DNA of 64,000 nt from Levilactobacillus enshiensis (GCF_007115095.1 NZ_SULH01000005.1:62001-126000); one strand, 5' to 3'; counted from the first letter of the stretch, positions 54,175 to 62,375 are shown. Notes: generated from the letters alone by a model not told the origin. Program-made: numbers and translations.

Positions 54175-56157
54175 TTAATCTTTCTTCTCCAACTGCACAG
54201 ACGGATGCGCCGTAAACCATTCCGTCATGTCATCAAGCCGTTGAATCCGCAGGCTTGGCAACCCACTGCGGGACACGCCGTGGAAACTCTGGGGGTAACG
54301 AATAAAGTCGGCGTCGCCCCCGTTGCGTTTAACCGCCGTGAAATATTCTTCAGACTGACTGATCGGGCAACGCATATCCCACTCGCCGTGTAACAAGCGA
54401 ACCGGCGTTGTTACGTTCTGGGCGTAGGCAATCGGTGACTGTTTCCAGTACGACGCCACCCCACCCTGGTCGAAGAGGTCCGTACCCAATTCGACTGGGT
54501 TAAAGTAAAAGCCAATGTCACTAGTCCCAAACAGACTGATCCAGTTGGTGACCGACCGCTGTGATACGGCCGCAGCGAAGCGGTGTGTGTGGCCAATCGT
54601 CCAGAGTGTCATGAAGCCACCGTACGATCCCCCCGCAATGTATTGCCGTTGTGGGTCTAATGCCGGGAACTTCTCTAACGCCGCGTCCAGGCCACTCATC
54701 ACATCGTGGTAATCGTTTTCGCCGTAATGTCCGTTCACGTCATTTTCATACGCCTGCCCATAGCTGGTCGATCCCCGTGGATTGAAGAAGACGACGCCAA
54801 ACCCACGGCTGGCGTGAACTTGAAATTCATAGAAGAAGGTCTCACCGTAATTTGCGTGTGGCCCCCCGTGAACGTACAACAGGACGGGTTGCGTTGCCGC
54901 CTGCGTTTGTGCTGGTAAATACCAGCCCTCTAGTGGTTGACCATCGGCAGCTTGATACTCAAAATGCTGTGGGTGCGCGAACTCATGGGTGTCTTCGTAA
55001 GCAGCGTTCGGGTCGTAGAGTACCTTTTCTTGACCACTCACCAGGTCTAATTTCACCAATTCACTCGGCTTATCCTGGTAGGAAACGGCGAGAATCACAT
55101 GCTCGGCATCGACCACATCGAAGTCAACGACTTGGCGGGCCGTATTGTCGACCAACTTCACACCGTCATCCCCAGCAACGTACAGTTGACTGTGCGCGTG
55201 AAAGGCTGCGGCAAACACGATGTGATCAGCATCTAGCCACCGGGCCAGCTTGCCCGCGGGTTGTTGCACAAAGTCTCCCGCGAAGTCGGGCACCAAATCG
55301 GCCTGTAAATCCGGCGTTAGGTTTACCAACTCGCCGGTCTCGCGGTTGGCCACGTAGAGGTTGGAAACCGTCTGGGCGCCGAACTCACCATCGTTACCGA
55401 CCAGCGCTAATTGCTGACCATCCGGTGAAAAGCTGGCGTCACTGAAGCGGCCCTCAGGCAGTGTCGCCGTTAAATCAACCACGTCACCGGTCGTCACGTC
55501 AACACAGTAAGCCCCGTGCGCAAAGTCACGGTCATTTTCGGGCTGGTCGTCCTGCAAGATGGCCACGAACCGCCCGTCAGCGCTCACCGAAGTTAAACTA
55601 AAGTCATTGGCTTGCTGAAACAGTTCTTCAACCACGCCAGTTGCTGGCACGAACCGCCGTAACCGGTACGTCACGTCCAATGGTAACCAGCCATAGCCGT
55701 CCGCCTTGTTGATCAACCGCTCGACATGCCGCGTCTGGGGAAAGGCTTGGGGACTTGGTAATTTTGGCTGTTCAGCCGTTTCGGTCGTCTTAAAGAAGAC
55801 ACTCGTGCCATCCGCCGTTGCCAACACCGTATTGACGGCCTCATCTGGCGTCGTGGTGGTCACCAAGTGTGGCTCACCACCCGTGACGGGCACTTGGAAC
55901 AGTTGTGCCTTGGCGTCGGCGACGTTGGCCGCAAAGAAGACTTGGTCACCCACCACCGCGGGTTGGACGTTTAATTTTCCATTGACCGCGATGACCTGTT
56001 GATGGCCGGCATCATCGACACGGTTGAGTTGCGCGCGATACCCATTGCTAGCCTGATCAACACTATTTTCAACAAAAACAGTCGCCTGCTGGGTCGCTAA
56101 CGGTTGCGACACCGATTTTAATTTAAAAAGATCCTGGGCACTGACACCTTGTGGCAT
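54175..56157 (-). CDS. S9-family prolyl oligopeptidase-like serine peptidase
   Basis: 660 residues. An N-terminal seven-bladed beta-propeller (TolB/WD40-like repeats such as FSDASFSPDGQQLALVG) caps a C-terminal alpha/beta-hydrolase with Ser in AGGSYGGF, Asp in HGEWDMRCP and His in SFHGVSR. It resembles acylaminoacyl peptidases. No signal peptide: cytoplasmic. ATG at 56157 has GAGGAG at 8 bases; an ATG two codons earlier is too close. Confidence 0.92.
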   Translation of the reverse strand: MPQGVSAQDLFKLKSVSQPLATQQATVFVENSVDQASNGYRAQLNRVDDAGHQQVIAVNGKLNVQPAVVGDQVFFAANVADAKAQLFQVPVTGGEPHLVTTTTPDEAVNTVLATADGTSVFFKTTETAEQPKLPSPQAFPQTRHVERLINKADGYGWLPLDVTYRLRRFVPATGVVEELFQQANDFSLTSVSADGRFVAILQDDQPENDRDFAHGAYCVDVTTGDVVDLTATLPEGRFSDASFSPDGQQLALVGNDGEFGAQTVSNLYVANRETGELVNLTPDLQADLVPDFAGDFVQQPAGKLARWLDADHIVFAAAFHAHSQLYVAGDDGVKLVDNTARQVVDFDVVDAEHVILAVSYQDKPSELVKLDLVSGQEKVLYDPNAAYEDTHEFAHPQHFEYQAADGQPLEGWYLPAQTQAATQPVLLYVHGGPHANYGETFFYEFQVHASRGFGVVFFNPRGSTSYGQAYENDVNGHYGENDYHDVMSGLDAALEKFPALDPQRQYIAGGSYGGFMTLWTIGHTHRFAAAVSQRSVTNWISLFGTSDIGFYFNPVELGTDLFDQGGVASYWKQSPIAYAQNVTTPVRLLHGEWDMRCPISQSEEYFTAVKRNGGDADFIRYPQSFHGVSRSGLPSLRIQRLDDMTEWFTAHPSVQLEKKD

Positions 56158-56347
56158 ACACATCGCTCCTCAATTTAGTTTCTCATTATATTCTCATTTG
56201 GTTGTTTTTCATGTTAGCCTAGTCGTCAATCGTTGTCAATTCTCAAACGCCGTTCTTTGGAAAACGTCCCGAACGACCGCGCCTGAAAGTTAGCAATCAG
56301 CAAAGCGTGGTAGACTGAACACAACTACAAGCTAAGGAGTGATTCTG

Positions 56348-57277
56348 ATGAAAATTGCAATTGCAGGTGCTGGCGCCATGGGGTGTCGCTTTGGCGTCAA
56401 GCTCCAGAATGCTGGCAACGCAGTCACGTTGATCGATAACTGGGCCGACCACGTCGCTGCCATCAACACGACGGGCCTCACCGTAACCACCAATGATGGC
56501 ACCGACCACATTACGGCCATGACCGCCGCTGCACCGCAGAACGTGACCGACCACTTTGACCTCATCATTCTCTTCACGAAAGCCATGCAGATGGACCACA
56601 TGCTGACGGAACTGGGCGCTGTGCTACGTAATCAGCCGGTCGTGTTGACCCTCGCCAACGGTATCGGCAATATCGAAACGATTGAAAAACACGTGCCGAA
56701 AAATCGGATTGTCGCCGGCACCACGGTCTGGTCTTCCAGTCTAACGGGGCCGGGCCACATCACCGTCACGGGAACTGGCAGTATCTCCCTACAAGCCATC
56801 GTACCGGCTGAGTTCCCCGACCTACCAGATGTGCTACAAACCTTCAACGATGCTGGCCTCAACGCTAGCGTGGCTGAAGATGTGCTGGCCGCCATTTGGA
56901 AAAAGGCCGGCCTCAACAGTGTGTTGAACACTTACTGCACCCTATTTGACTGCAACATCGGCGAGTTCGGTGCGCTCCCCAACTGGCGAACGCTCAACGA
57001 CGCTGTGCTTGACGAATTTCAAGCCGTCGCCGACGCCGCTCACATTAGTTTCGATGCCCAGACCGTGACCGACCTCATCGCCGCGCAGTTTGACCCCACG
57101 ACCAATGGCGGGCACTATCCCTCCATGCACCAAGACATGGCCAAACACCGGCCGACCGAAGTGGACTTTCTGAACGGTTACGTCGCCAAATTAGGTACCC
57201 AACTCAACGTTCCGGCGCCAGTCAACGCTAACTTGGCCCAGCAGATTCATGCTAAGGAAAGCCTGCTCGGAATCTAA
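56348..57277 (+). CDS. panE: 2-dehydropantoate 2-reductase (ketopantoate reductase)
   Basis: 309 residues. N-terminal Rossmann loop GAGAMG (7-12), FTKAMQMD with the catalytic Lys, VLTLANGIGN and a C-terminal helical domain with KAGLNSVLN and KPTEVDFLNGY-like RPTEVDFLNGY. Reduces ketopantoate to pantoate with NADPH in CoA synthesis; related enzymes reduce other 2-keto acids in lactobacilli. TAAGGAGTGATTCTG precedes the ATG. Confidence 0.9.
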   Translation: MKIAIAGAGAMGCRFGVKLQNAGNAVTLIDNWADHVAAINTTGLTVTTNDGTDHITAMTAAAPQNVTDHFDLIILFTKAMQMDHMLTELGAVLRNQPVVLTLANGIGNIETIEKHVPKNRIVAGTTVWSSSLTGPGHITVTGTGSISLQAIVPAEFPDLPDVLQTFNDAGLNASVAEDVLAAIWKKAGLNSVLNTYCTLFDCNIGEFGALPNWRTLNDAVLDEFQAVADAAHISFDAQTVTDLIAAQFDPTTNGGHYPSMHQDMAKHRPTEVDFLNGYVAKLGTQLNVPAPVNANLAQQIHAKESLLGI

Positions 57278-57459
57278 CGGAAAAATTATAGCACCACGTT
57301 CTGTGGTTTTACTACTATATGTAGAAAATTCGTCTTTTTATCCCCCAATATCTAGTTGTAATTTCTGTTCATTCATCGTAACATAGACTTATACGCATTT
57401 TGACTGAACGTAGAAATCAATTAGATTTACGTTCCACAAAGCTTGGAGGGCTAGAGACG

Positions 57460-57747
57460 ATGGACGTTTTAAGAAGATCACAGACCACGATGCATCCCGG
57501 CGGACTAACCGTGGAAAACTTAGCTGGGGAGCACGCTCCGTTTAACTCACGTAAGATTCATGCGGCGTTAACGGCACTTACCAATGACCCCACAGTCGTC
57601 CACCGTGTTGAAAGCCTGATTGTTGCCCAATTAGCAGGCTTTGACGTCGTTGCGACCGGCACGATTGAAGCGACCGTCGTGGAAACGCTAGAACAGCTAG
57701 GCTACCAACATATGGCGAACAACTATCAGAAGCAGCAACACGCTTAG
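57460..57747 (+). CDS. Stand-alone ATP-cone-like domain protein
   Basis: 95 residues. The stretch FNSRKIHAALTALTNDPTVV onward, ending TVVETLEQLGYQHMANNYQ, has the length and pattern of the ATP-cone found in NrdR and anaerobic ribonucleotide reductases, but nothing else is attached. GGAGGGCTAGAGACG precedes the ATG at 57460. The 3' end is duplicated at 59071. Regulatory nucleotide binding is inferred. Confidence 0.7.
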   Translation: MDVLRRSQTTMHPGGLTVENLAGEHAPFNSRKIHAALTALTNDPTVVHRVESLIVAQLAGFDVVATGTIEATVVETLEQLGYQHMANNYQKQQHA

Positions 57748-57773
57748 TGGTATTTTAAAATTTATGGCAAGAC

Positions 57774-57816
57774 AAAAACGGTATCATGGCAACTAACTGC
57801 TACGATACCGTTTTTT
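57774..57816. terminator. Terminator in repeat copy A
   Basis: AAAACGGTATCATGGCA / TGCTACGATACCGTTTTTT, bidirectional. Confidence 0.88.
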
Positions 57817-57828
57817 CATCGTTACCTA

Positions 57829-57940
57829 TTTTCTCAAAAGATGTGTCTTAATAAAATTCGCACCAAATAGGGCAAGCGTTACCAATAACATCACCTTGAA
57901 ATCCGTTACGAAACTAACGACTCAAGAATAGACGTAAGCC
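57829..57940 (-). pseudogene. Truncated copy of a small membrane protein gene
   Basis: Minus strand codons match the C-terminal half of the intact 51-aa protein at 59230-59385 (DFKVMLLVT...NFIKTHLLRK) but the 5' half is replaced by unrelated sequence. Confidence 0.65.
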
Positions 57941-58091
57941 CAAAACTACGAATCTTCAAACTATTGGAAAATGAGAAGTGTATTTTCCAACATTATACGA
58001 ATACTCTTTTCCTCATTGGTAATTGTACCGTTGAGCCTAATCGTTTCAGTCACTGCTCTAGCAGACACTCCCATCGGAACAAGATGCTTCT

Positions 58092-58631
58092 TTAGATGAT
58101 CTGAGAGTAAGGGATAAAACCATGCCTGTCATAAAATTCCCTAACGTTTTCCAAAGCGTCTAAACGCACTAAATCGGCCCCAATTATCGGAATAATCTGC
58201 CAGTATACGTTTAACATTAAATGCTCTAGCAAAAGCGTTCCGTACCCATCCCGCTGAAAATTTTTATCCACCGCTAGGAAGGGAACATCCACGCAAGGAT
58301 AACCAATGTTACCATCACGCCCCACAATCTTACTAGAATCACGAAATCTTTTCGAGAGCTTAGATGTTCCCATTGTAATTGTGTAGTAACCAATTATGGT
58401 ATCATTGTTCGCACTATACATAACATATGTGACCGCTGACTTATCGTTCGTCACAAAGGAATCTCGCAAGTACTGATTCATCTGGCAGTAATTATTCTCA
58501 TATGCACGCGACTTTTGATTTGAAGAATCTAACTGAAAATCTCGTGGTCGACAATCAAATTGCTGGATTTTATCCGCCAATAAAAGAAGTGAAGCTGGAT
58601 TATCAATCTTTATTGGCCATCTATTGGCCAT
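58092..58631 (-). CDS. GNAT-family acetyltransferase, toxin-like
   Basis: 179 residues. IIGYYTITMG and VPFLAVDKNFQRDGYGTLLL (acetyl-CoA loop) are the pattern of TacT/AtaT-type toxins that acetylate aminoacyl-tRNA, and FYDRHGFIPY closes the fold. Its ATG overlaps the end of the upstream small gene (ATGGCCAATAG), a typical antitoxin-toxin coupling. AT-rich; lies within the segment between the direct repeats. A housekeeping acetyltransferase is the alternative. Confidence 0.75.
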   Translation of the reverse strand: MANRWPIKIDNPASLLLLADKIQQFDCRPRDFQLDSSNQKSRAYENNYCQMNQYLRDSFVTNDKSAVTYVMYSANNDTIIGYYTITMGTSKLSKRFRDSSKIVGRDGNIGYPCVDVPFLAVDKNFQRDGYGTLLLEHLMLNVYWQIIPIIGADLVRLDALENVREFYDRHGFIPYSQII

Positions 58632-58827
58632 CAGTCAGCATGGTCTTATTTCGCAATTGTTTCCGTCCATTTGGTGTGGCTTCAATTACCAAGTCCTTAT
58701 ACTTCTCAACGTTAGCAAAGGTCGCACGTGCCTTGGCAACTGCTGCGATATTCTTCTCATTTTTAGGATTGAAAATAGCATCATATTCCGCGTCACTCAT
58801 TACCGCTGATTCTAAATTTGAATTCAT
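58621..58827 (-). CDS. Putative antitoxin of the GNAT toxin
   Basis: 68 residues beginning MNSNLESAVMSDAEYDAIFN; ATG at 58827 follows GGAGGGACAGTGCAT. Acidic N-terminus, helical middle (NIAAVAKARATFANVEKYKD) and a basic tail. It lacks an obvious RHH or DUF1778 signature, so antitoxin status rests on size, order and the 11-bp overlap with the GNAT gene. Confidence 0.6.
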   Translation of the reverse strand: MNSNLESAVMSDAEYDAIFNPKNEKNIAAVAKARATFANVEKYKDLVIEATPNGRKQLRNKTMLTDGQ

Positions 58828-59070
58828 ATGCACTGTCCCTCCAAGTTTCAAACATCGCTATGTTCCACCAGTCATTCTTATCGCCCAGCATAACACGTGT
58901 TCTACAGATCGCCTAACGTTATCGTTTTAATACCTAATTGATTGTGAATATACATCATCCGGGCATGCTTACAAACTGCTAACGGCCATATAATCCCTTT
59001 AGGAACGCCATCCAAAGTCACAATCGTTAACGCGAATGTAGCAATCGAACAGACTTTCATCACGACTAAC

Positions 59071-59152
59071 ACGATTGAAACACCGTTGTGGAAACGCTAG
59101 AACAACTGGGCTACCAATGGCGAACAACTATCAAAAGCAGCAATACGCTTAG
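59071..59152 (+). pseudogene. 3' fragment of the ATP-cone gene
   Basis: GTGGAAACGCTAGAACAACT onward repeats the last 25-30 codons of the gene at 57460 with a frame-disrupting deletion near CTACCAATGG. Confidence 0.75.
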
Positions 59153-59343
59153 TGGTATTTAAAAATTTATGGCAAGACAAAAACGGTATCGTGGCAACTA
59201 GCTGCTACGATACCGTTTTTCATCGTTACCTATTTTCTCAAAAGATGTGTCTTAATAAAATTCCCACCCAATAAGGCAATCGTTACCAATAACATCACCT
59301 TGAAATCCGTTACGAAACTAACGACCAAAGATAGAAGTAAGCC
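59071..59343. repeat. Direct repeat copy B, about 275 bp
   Basis: Holds a truncated ATP-cone gene 3' end, a terminator (59179-59220) and the start of the intact small membrane protein gene region. Confidence 0.85.
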
Positions 59344-59385
59344 AGCGACTAAGCATAAGCACAAAATTTCAATAGTTTTTTCCAT
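59230..59385 (-). CDS. Small hydrophobic membrane protein, 51 aa
   Basis: MEKTIEILCLCLVAGLLLSL start, two hydrophobic stretches, end KTHLLRK. GAGAGGCG lies 11 bases before the ATG. Convergent with the ATP-cone fragment over a shared terminator. Upstream of it are two further small membrane protein genes of the same orientation. Confidence 0.6.
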   Translation of the reverse strand: MEKTIEILCLCLVAGLLLSLVVSFVTDFKVMLLVTIALLGGNFIKTHLLRK

Positions 59386-59435
59386 ATCATTATTCGCCTC
59401 TCCGATTTATTCCATACCCGTTAAAAACGAAACCA

Positions 59436-59699
59436 TTATCGTTTTCTCTTGTCTTTTTTGGCCTTACGTTTTGCGTTTATGGAATCAATGATGAGAACGT
59501 CTATGAATGCTAGTGCAACGCCAACAATTGATATTACTGAAATAAATATGTAGTGCAGTAAGTAATAATGCCCTTTGGTGAATAGGTCTATTGGGCCTTT
59601 GATGACAAAAGTTACTATGAGGATGACTACTATCATTAGCTCGATATTTTCAAAATAATTGGTAAATTGTAATCGATATCGATCGTAAAATTTTTTCAT
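59436..59699 (-). CDS. Two-helix membrane protein, paralogue 1
   Basis: 87 residues. Basic N-terminus (MKKFYDRYRLQFTNYFENIE), two helices, the loop KGPIDLFTKGHYYLLHYIF, and a very basic tail (NAKRKAKKDKRKR). AAAGGACGCCGATATA precedes the ATG. Shares its plan and the IDLFxKGHYYLL loop with the gene at 59833. Could be bacteriocin immunity-like or a stress membrane peptide; not assigned. Confidence 0.7.
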   Translation of the reverse strand: MKKFYDRYRLQFTNYFENIELMIVVILIVTFVIKGPIDLFTKGHYYLLHYIFISVISIVGVALAFIDVLIIDSINAKRKAKKDKRKR

Positions 59700-59832
59700 T
59701 ATATCGGCGTCCTTTTAGACGAATATGAGAAAGATGGCCTTTACTGTGACCCCTGCCCAGTAATTGGTAAGGCCAGCCTTCTTAGGACTTTAAGCCAGCT
59801 TTCATTTTAGAAATCTATATTACCGTTGCCCC

Positions 59833-60090
59833 CTACTTTTGGTACTTTTTGCGTCTGTGTCTTTCGTATAAGCATTCGATTGCTAAAATTATTCCAAAGA
59901 ATGCTAGACCACTGAGAAAGGACGTCGCTGCCGCTTGAAGGTACTTGAGTAAGTAGTAATGGCCTTTTTGAAACAAATCTATTATCCCTTTGATGATAAA
60001 TATGAAAAAGACTAGGAAATAGGTGTAACTTTGTACGGTACTAAAGTAACTATCTATTTGCCTTTTGTAATGGTTATAGAATTGTCTCAT
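59833..60090 (-). CDS. Two-helix membrane protein, paralogue 2
   Basis: 85 residues (MRQFYNHYKRQIDSYFSTVQ start; KGIIDLFQKGHYYLLKYL loop; ERHRRKKYQK tail). GAGGCCTAAACAAAT precedes the ATG. Tandem paralogue of the gene at 59436, about 130 bp upstream of it, implying local duplication and divergence. Confidence 0.7.
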   Translation of the reverse strand: MRQFYNHYKRQIDSYFSTVQSYTYFLVFFIFIIKGIIDLFQKGHYYLLKYLQAAATSFLSGLAFFGIILAIECLYERHRRKKYQK

Positions 60091-60482
60091 ATTTGTTTAG
60101 GCCTCTTTTACTAAAAATCAAACAGAATGCTTGCGATTTTAATCGCGGGATGAATTGTGTGTTTCCTCCCTTTTCTTTTGGAACAAGATTAATACTAAAC
60201 GATATTAGTTGAGAGAAAAAGGAACGGACTGTTTACGTGGGTGAACGTAAAGGGATAGTTGCGGGTTGTGACAGTGACAGTAACGGTAGTATATGATCAG
60301 CGATATCTTGTTTAAAAAATACAAAGGTGCTATCTCTGATGATATAATTTCGGATATTAAGAGCATGTCATAAAATTGTTGAAATACTTATGTAGTGTAA
60401 GGTTCCGTCAATAGAGTGATATTGCCTGTAACCTAAGTAGTGGCTTTTCTGCAAGGGTTAGTAAAAGTTGCGAGACTTAGGC
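60091..60482. other. Gene-free AT-rich stretch
   Basis: No supported gene on either strand. Contains the likely promoter area of the leftward small membrane protein genes. Confidence 0.35.
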
Positions 60483-61007
60483 TTACTTAATTTGATAAAC
60501 AACGGTTTTTGACGGTGTAATCCATTTGTCTTCAATAACGACGTAGCAACTAATTAGACTGAAAACAATGACTAGTAGTGAGACTAAAATGATGGTCTTA
60601 TGTAGACTATTATATTTGGTATTTCGCCACATGACGTACATAGGTAAAAAGATCCCGACTGGAGGGAGAAGAACTGAAACTATTGCCAGTAATATCAAGA
60701 TGATTCCTTCGTCAGTATTTTGATAGGGGAACGTGTTGATCTTTTTTAACTGTTTCCTTTTTTCAGCAATTTGCTCGTTATTGGCATCAATTTGTTCTTT
60801 TAATTCTGAATTATCCTTTAGTAATTTATCAATCGACATTTTATAAATATCGCTGAGCTGAATTAGATTGTCCAGGTCTGGATAGCCGCGACCATTTTCC
60901 CATTTTGAAATGGATTGGCGGGTGACGTGTAGAATTGTGGCAACCTCGTTTTGTGAAAATCCTTGTGCAATACGAGCACTTTTTAGTTGCAAGCTAAAAT
61001 CTGCGAT
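60483..61007 (-). CDS. XRE-family regulator with two C-terminal membrane helices
   Basis: About 174 residues. N-terminal XRE HTH (GFSQNEVATILHVTRQSISK; GYPDLDNL), a coiled coil (ELKEQIDANNEQIAEKRKQL) and two or three C-terminal helices. AGGAGG lies 8-9 bases before ATC GCA GAT TTT AGC, which would encode the family-typical MADFSLQLKS start, so an ATC start is proposed. A TTG five codons later is the alternative but too far from the signal. Confidence 0.8.
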   Translation of the reverse strand: MADFSLQLKSARIAQGFSQNEVATILHVTRQSISKWENGRGYPDLDNLIQLSDIYKMSIDKLLKDNSELKEQIDANNEQIAEKRKQLKKINTFPYQNTDEGIILILLAIVSVLLPPVGIFLPMYVMWRNTKYNSLHKTIILVSLLVIVFSLISCYVVIEDKWITPSKTVVYQIK

Positions 61008-61093
61008 TAGATATTCCTCCTGTGTAAGAAAAGTTTTTTCTGTTTTTCTATAAAAATCGAGTTATGTCCGGTCTCTTTGTTAATTAGTAAGTA

Positions 61094-61363
61094 CTAAAGC
61101 CATTTACTCAAAACGACTAAAATTAATACAATTAACGGAAAAAAAACCGTAATAATTCGCAAGTACCAAGATAATGTCAAAAGCCAGTTCTTACTTTTAA
61201 TCTTTTTAAAGTATTCTCTCATCCAAGAATAGGCAACTACAGATATCAATACCAGATTTACCACCTGTGTAACAAAATTCTCTCTTAAAATAACAGGTAT
61301 CAACATCAAAGCAATCAGGCAACACACATCGTAGCCTATTATAAGTGGCTTTATACTCTTCAA
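61094..61363 (-). CDS. Small three-helix membrane protein
   Basis: 89 residues starting at TTG, 8 bases after AGGAGGG. Hydrophobic segments near 8-28, 33-50 and 66-87, with a KKIKSKNW basic loop. No family recognised. Ends 87 bp before the XRE regulator start and may be cotranscribed with it. Confidence 0.65.
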   Translation of the reverse strand: MKSIKPLIIGYDVCCLIALMLIPVILRENFVTQVVNLVLISVVAYSWMREYFKKIKSKNWLLTLSWYLRIITVFFPLIVLILVVLSKWL

Positions 61364-61636
61364 TATATTTTCCCTCCTAAACACTTTTTACTAGTATCTA
61401 ACTAACCTTTAGTCTACCCGAAATGCCAAATCAAGTGCAACACTTGTCAGAATAACTATGGTCATGGCGCCATGCTTTTAACGTAACTTGAGTTGGAATA
61501 GTGGGAAAAGTTTAAGGGCCTCACAGGCACTGAGGTAGTTCAAGAACTTCCAAAGCTTGTGGTTAAGAATGTCATATATGGCATAATAAGCGCAACAGCT
61601 TCCAAAAAATATTTACTCCATTCTCGCAATCGGTCA

Positions 61637-61720
61637 TTACACTTGACCAGTCATCATAACGTTATAGCAACCAAATAGGATTGCCAAACAAGTAAACATA
61701 GTAACAAATATATTCTTCAT
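61637..61720 (-). CDS. 27-residue hydrophobic peptide with occluded start
   Basis: MKNIFVTMFTCLAILFGCYN then VMMTGQV. AGGAGG is 8 bases before the ATG. In the mRNA, ATAGATTTAACCTC pairs perfectly with GAGGTTAAATCTAT, hiding both the ribosome binding site and the start. Size and hydrophobicity fit a type I toxin or a small membrane regulator. No antisense RNA gene could be identified by eye. Confidence 0.55.
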   Translation of the reverse strand: MKNIFVTMFTCLAILFGCYNVMMTGQV

Positions 61721-61753
61721 AGATTTAACCTCCTGATTCGAGGTTAAATCTAT
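61719..61753 (-). promoter_or_regulatory. Hairpin occluding the small-peptide ribosome binding site
   Basis: 14-bp perfect arms (ATAGATTTAACCTC / GAGGTTAAATCTAT) around a 7-base loop; the 3' arm contains GAGG and runs into the AT of the start codon. Confidence 0.8.
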
Positions 61754-61811
61754 GCATGATAAGGCATAAGGAACGCTCTATTTACCAATAGGAAACGTTC
61801 CCTTTACATTG

Positions 61812-61851
61812 AAAAAAGGAAATCCAATTTCAAATTGAATTTCCTTTTTTT
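61812..61851. terminator. Strong bidirectional terminator
   Basis: AAAAAAGGAAATCCAATTT / AAATTGAATTTCCTTTTTT stem. Confidence 0.9.
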
Positions 61852-61880
61852 ATTCTTATAAGATACGCTAGCTTGACTAA

Positions 61881-62375
61881 CTATTTACTACTAAAGAACC
61901 GTGCAAGCCATTTTTTATGTTCATCACTTACCTGTTGTGTTACCGTTCCCTTATCGCCATTTGCGATTTGCGTTTTCAATTTGCGTTCTTCACTTGCAAT
62001 TTTTAGTAATTTTTGGAGTTGCTCATTAGTCGAATCCAGCCGTTCCTGTGTTTGAGCCTGCAGTTGCTGTGACTGGTTTAGGGCTTTTAATAAGTTTGAA
62101 ATTTGCTGATCCTTAATTGCCAGTTGCTCATGAAAAACGTCGACTGGGCTTTTTCCTGTTTGCATTTTAGAATTGCGTTTTTTTGCGTCATCACCAGAAC
62201 TACTTAACCGAGCCGTTAACACTTTTTCTCCTAATTCACTTACTAATAATTTATTTCCTTCTTTCGACACATACAGTTGTCGAAATTCATCATCCATTTG
62301 CTTACGAATAGTTTGTTTACTAACGGATTGCTCCTCAGCAATTTGGCGAATTGTTTTAAGACTCAAGTTTACCAT
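61881..62375 (-). CDS. HTH protein with coiled coil (DUF536-like)
   Basis: 164 residues. N-terminal winged HTH (KTIRQIAEEQSVSKQTIRKQ), then a long coiled coil (about 75-135; LLKALNQSQQLQAQTQERLD) and a conserved basic tail (HKKWLARFF). This plan is typical of DUF536-type proteins often carried by lactobacillus plasmids next to replication genes, which suggests this locus may be of plasmid origin. ATG follows GGAGGTGGG. Confidence 0.75.
   Translation of the reverse strand: MVNLSLKTIRQIAEEQSVSKQTIRKQMDDEFRQLYVSKEGNKLLVSELGEKVLTARLSSSGDDAKKRNSKMQTGKSPVDVFHEQLAIKDQQISNLLKALNQSQQLQAQTQERLDSTNEQLQKLLKIASEERKLKTQIANGDKGTVTQQVSDEHKKWLARFFSSK

Larger units (their letters stand above)
57661..57940. 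repeat. Direct repeat copy A, about 275 bp
   Basis: Covers the 3' end of the ATP-cone gene, a terminator and the 3' part of a small membrane protein gene (left, truncated copy). About 90 percent identical by eye to 59071-59343. Confidence 0.85.

Noticed and set aside
54852-55445. 197-codon plus-strand frame inside the S9 peptidase
   Set aside because: Antisense shadow; arginine- and proline-rich, no signal, while the minus-strand gene has full domain motifs.
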